Part shown: piece after piece, positions 3,980 to 5,157 of the stretch
Numbering within the stretch: position 1 is the stretch's first letter
How the letters are laid out: each line of letters begins with the position of its first letter
From: JBFFSQ01 sp041572275
Lineage (GTDB): Bacteria > Pseudomonadota > Gammaproteobacteria > SZUA-229
Direction of reading: 5' to 3'
NCBI GenBank assembly: GCA_041572275.1
Contig: JBFFSQ010000209.1
Location: 1 to 5,157, forward strand
Length of the DNA: 5,157 bases
Made by a program: the position numbers and the translations under genes
Notes under the pieces: generated by a model
Databases searched by the model: none
What the model saw: only the letters and a program-made list of their open reading frames with translations
Told to the model about the DNA's origin: nothing

Positions 3980-5157
3980 TTAGGATTCGGGTGTGCTGCG
4001 ATCAGGTGTGGGGCTGGCGGCAGCGGTTTCTATAGCTGCGTTGCGAGCGGGTATTAACGGCATGCGTTCCGTTAGAGGGGTGTACTGTTCGCCCATGATA
4101 TGTTCATAGATCACTGTATAGGCCAGTACATTTCGAACATATTCACGGGTCTCTTCAAAGGGGATGGTTTCAATCCAGCGAATGGCCTCCATGGGCTGCT
4201 GATCGGGTAGCCAGTTTTTGACACGATGTGGGCCTGCATTATAGGCCGCGGTAGCCAGGACCGGTTGGCTGTCATGGCGTTCGAGCATGCGGCCAAGGTA
4301 ACCTGTGCCAAGTCGGATATTGGTTTCGCTGCTCAGCAGGCTGTGTTTCCCATGGTAGCGGACTTTCATGGCTCGAGCCACGTGGCGTGCTGTTCGTGGC
4401 ATGATCTGCATCAGGCCCAGTGCGCCCTGGCTAGAGCGGGCATCACTCATGAAGGCGCTTTCACGACGGATAATAGCGTAGGTTAGCGCGCTATCAATAC
4501 TGTTTTTCTGTGACCAGTTTTTAACCTTGTCCAGCAAGGACTGTGGCATAGGGAAGCGCAGTACTATGTCATCTCGGTAATCGGTTTTGCCCATGGTCAC
4601 GATGGCGCGGTCATGCCAGTCCCAGTTATCAGCCAACTTGGAGGCGGCCAGTTTCTGTTCGTCATCAAGCTCACTAATCAGGTTTTGCCACTCACGGCGA
4701 GCCTGAGGTATTTTATTGAGTCGGAAGAGCTCATGAGCCCGCAGGGTCTGTGGGTAAGCCATGATTCCTGTCAGTTCATGTTCATCGAGTTGTAGTGGGT
4801 GGTTTTCAAATGCATAGGCCTGTTGCAGATGGTCTGCGGCAAGAAAACCATAGAAATCCCGACGTTGGGCCAGATATTTATAGGTACTGGTTGCGTCGAT
4901 GTCCCGGCCCAGCTGTTCATTGGCATAGGCCCACCAGTATTGCCAGCGTAGACTGGACTGTTCATGGGGATCAAGGGACTCAATAGAAGCAATGACGTCT
5001 GGCCACTGGCTCTGGCGTATAGCTGTTCGGATACGCCATTCCTGGATATCGCGGTCGATCAGATTAGCGGGTACCAGACTCAGCCAGGCACTGGCATCCG
5101 GGTGGTGTCGGCGTGCCATCGTAAGGCCGATGTATTTATATAGGCTGGATGTATGGA
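3980..5157 (-). CDS. slt: Soluble lytic murein transglycosylase (Slt70-like), 5' end outside window
   Basis: The C-terminal 391 residues of a periplasmic lytic transglycosylase, which cleaves the MurNAc-GlcNAc bond of peptidoglycan and leaves 1,6-anhydroMurNAc. The frame is still open at the window edge, so the ATG at 5119 is internal. E. coli Slt70 is about 645 residues, so some 250 residues are probably missing. Numbered from that Met, residues 1-190 are alpha-helical repeats of the superhelical U/L domains (DFYGFLAADHL at 88-98). The GH23 catalytic domain follows: E220 in IIRRESAF is the catalytic acid, GLMQIMPRTA (235-244) is motif II, AAYNAGP (291-297) is motif III, and ETIPFEETREYVRNVLAY (317-334) closes it. 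A polar Ala/Pro/Thr tail ends the protein. All catalytic motifs are intact. The signal peptide would be outside the window. No hairpin terminator is seen after the stop. Confidence 0.94.
   Translation of the reverse strand, partial: HTSSLYKYIGLTMARRHHPDASAWLSLVPANLIDRDIQEWRIRTAIRQSQWPDVIASIESLDPHEQSSLRWQYWWAYANEQLGRDIDATSTYKYLAQRRDFYGFLAADHLQQAYAFENHPLQLDEHELTGIMAYPQTLRAHELFRLNKIPQARREWQNLISELDDEQKLAASKLADNWDWHDRAIVTMGKTDYRDDIVLRFPMPQSLLDKVKNWSQKNSIDSALTYAIIRRESAFMSDARSSQGALGLMQIMPRTARHVARAMKVRYHGKHSLLSSETNIRLGTGYLGRMLERHDSQPVLATAAYNAGPHRVKNWLPDQQPMEAIRWIETIPFEETREYVRNVLAYTVIYEHIMGEQYTPLTERMPLIPARNAAIETAAASPTPDRSTPES

Noticed and set aside
4226..4486. 86-codon plus-strand ORF
   Set aside because: Lies wholly antisense to the conserved catalytic domain of slt, so it is a shadow frame.
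5117..5119. ATG as true start of the slt gene
   Set aside because: The frame stays open with sensible sequence (ending YKYIGLT before this Met) to the window edge. The family is far longer, so this Met is internal.

Overview
The window looks like chromosomal DNA from a gammaproteobacterium of moderate GC content. The support is the combination of an RND multidrug-efflux permease, an FNR-type regulator with the enterobacterial C-x2-C-x5-C cluster spacing, a class I (PrkB/CbbP-like) phosphoribulokinase and a soluble lytic transglycosylase of the Slt70 type. I cannot assign a genus. No rRNA, tRNA, CRISPR array, insertion sequence or phage gene was seen.

Left half, plus strand. The window opens inside the last 84 codons of an RND permease, followed by a plausible intrinsic terminator. 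Next comes a single-domain PilZ protein (likely cyclic-di-GMP sensor), with a possible 37-codon membrane micro-ORF 12 bp behind it. A roughly 300 bp gap holds several inverted repeats and what looks like a class II FNR-activated promoter. It leads into a gene for an FNR-like oxygen sensor. A 273 bp gap with a candidate sigma-70-like promoter then precedes a phosphoribulokinase-family gene. That kinase keeps the P-loop and catalytic acids but lacks several substrate-binding residues of the family, and it carries a basic insertion of about 25 residues.

Right half, minus strand. The kinase gene meets a minus-strand cluster tail to tail with only 2 bp between stop codons. In transcription order the minus strand holds: an slt gene whose 5' part lies beyond the window, a 63-residue SH3-like small protein with a strong Shine-Dalgarno sequence, a very basic protein of about 83 residues with a repeated ERRxxxDRRxRS motif, and an 86-residue single-pass membrane protein. 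The last two are joined by an ATGA stop/start overlap.

Functionally the window is mostly signalling and envelope biology: efflux, c-di-GMP sensing, oxygen sensing and peptidoglycan turnover. It also holds an orphan sugar-phosphate kinase with no Calvin-cycle genes in view. The points most worth following up are the atypical kinase, the glycine in the FNR recognition helix together with the apparent self-activating promoter, and the two translationally coupled small proteins. I found no convincing multi-gene defence or biosynthetic system.
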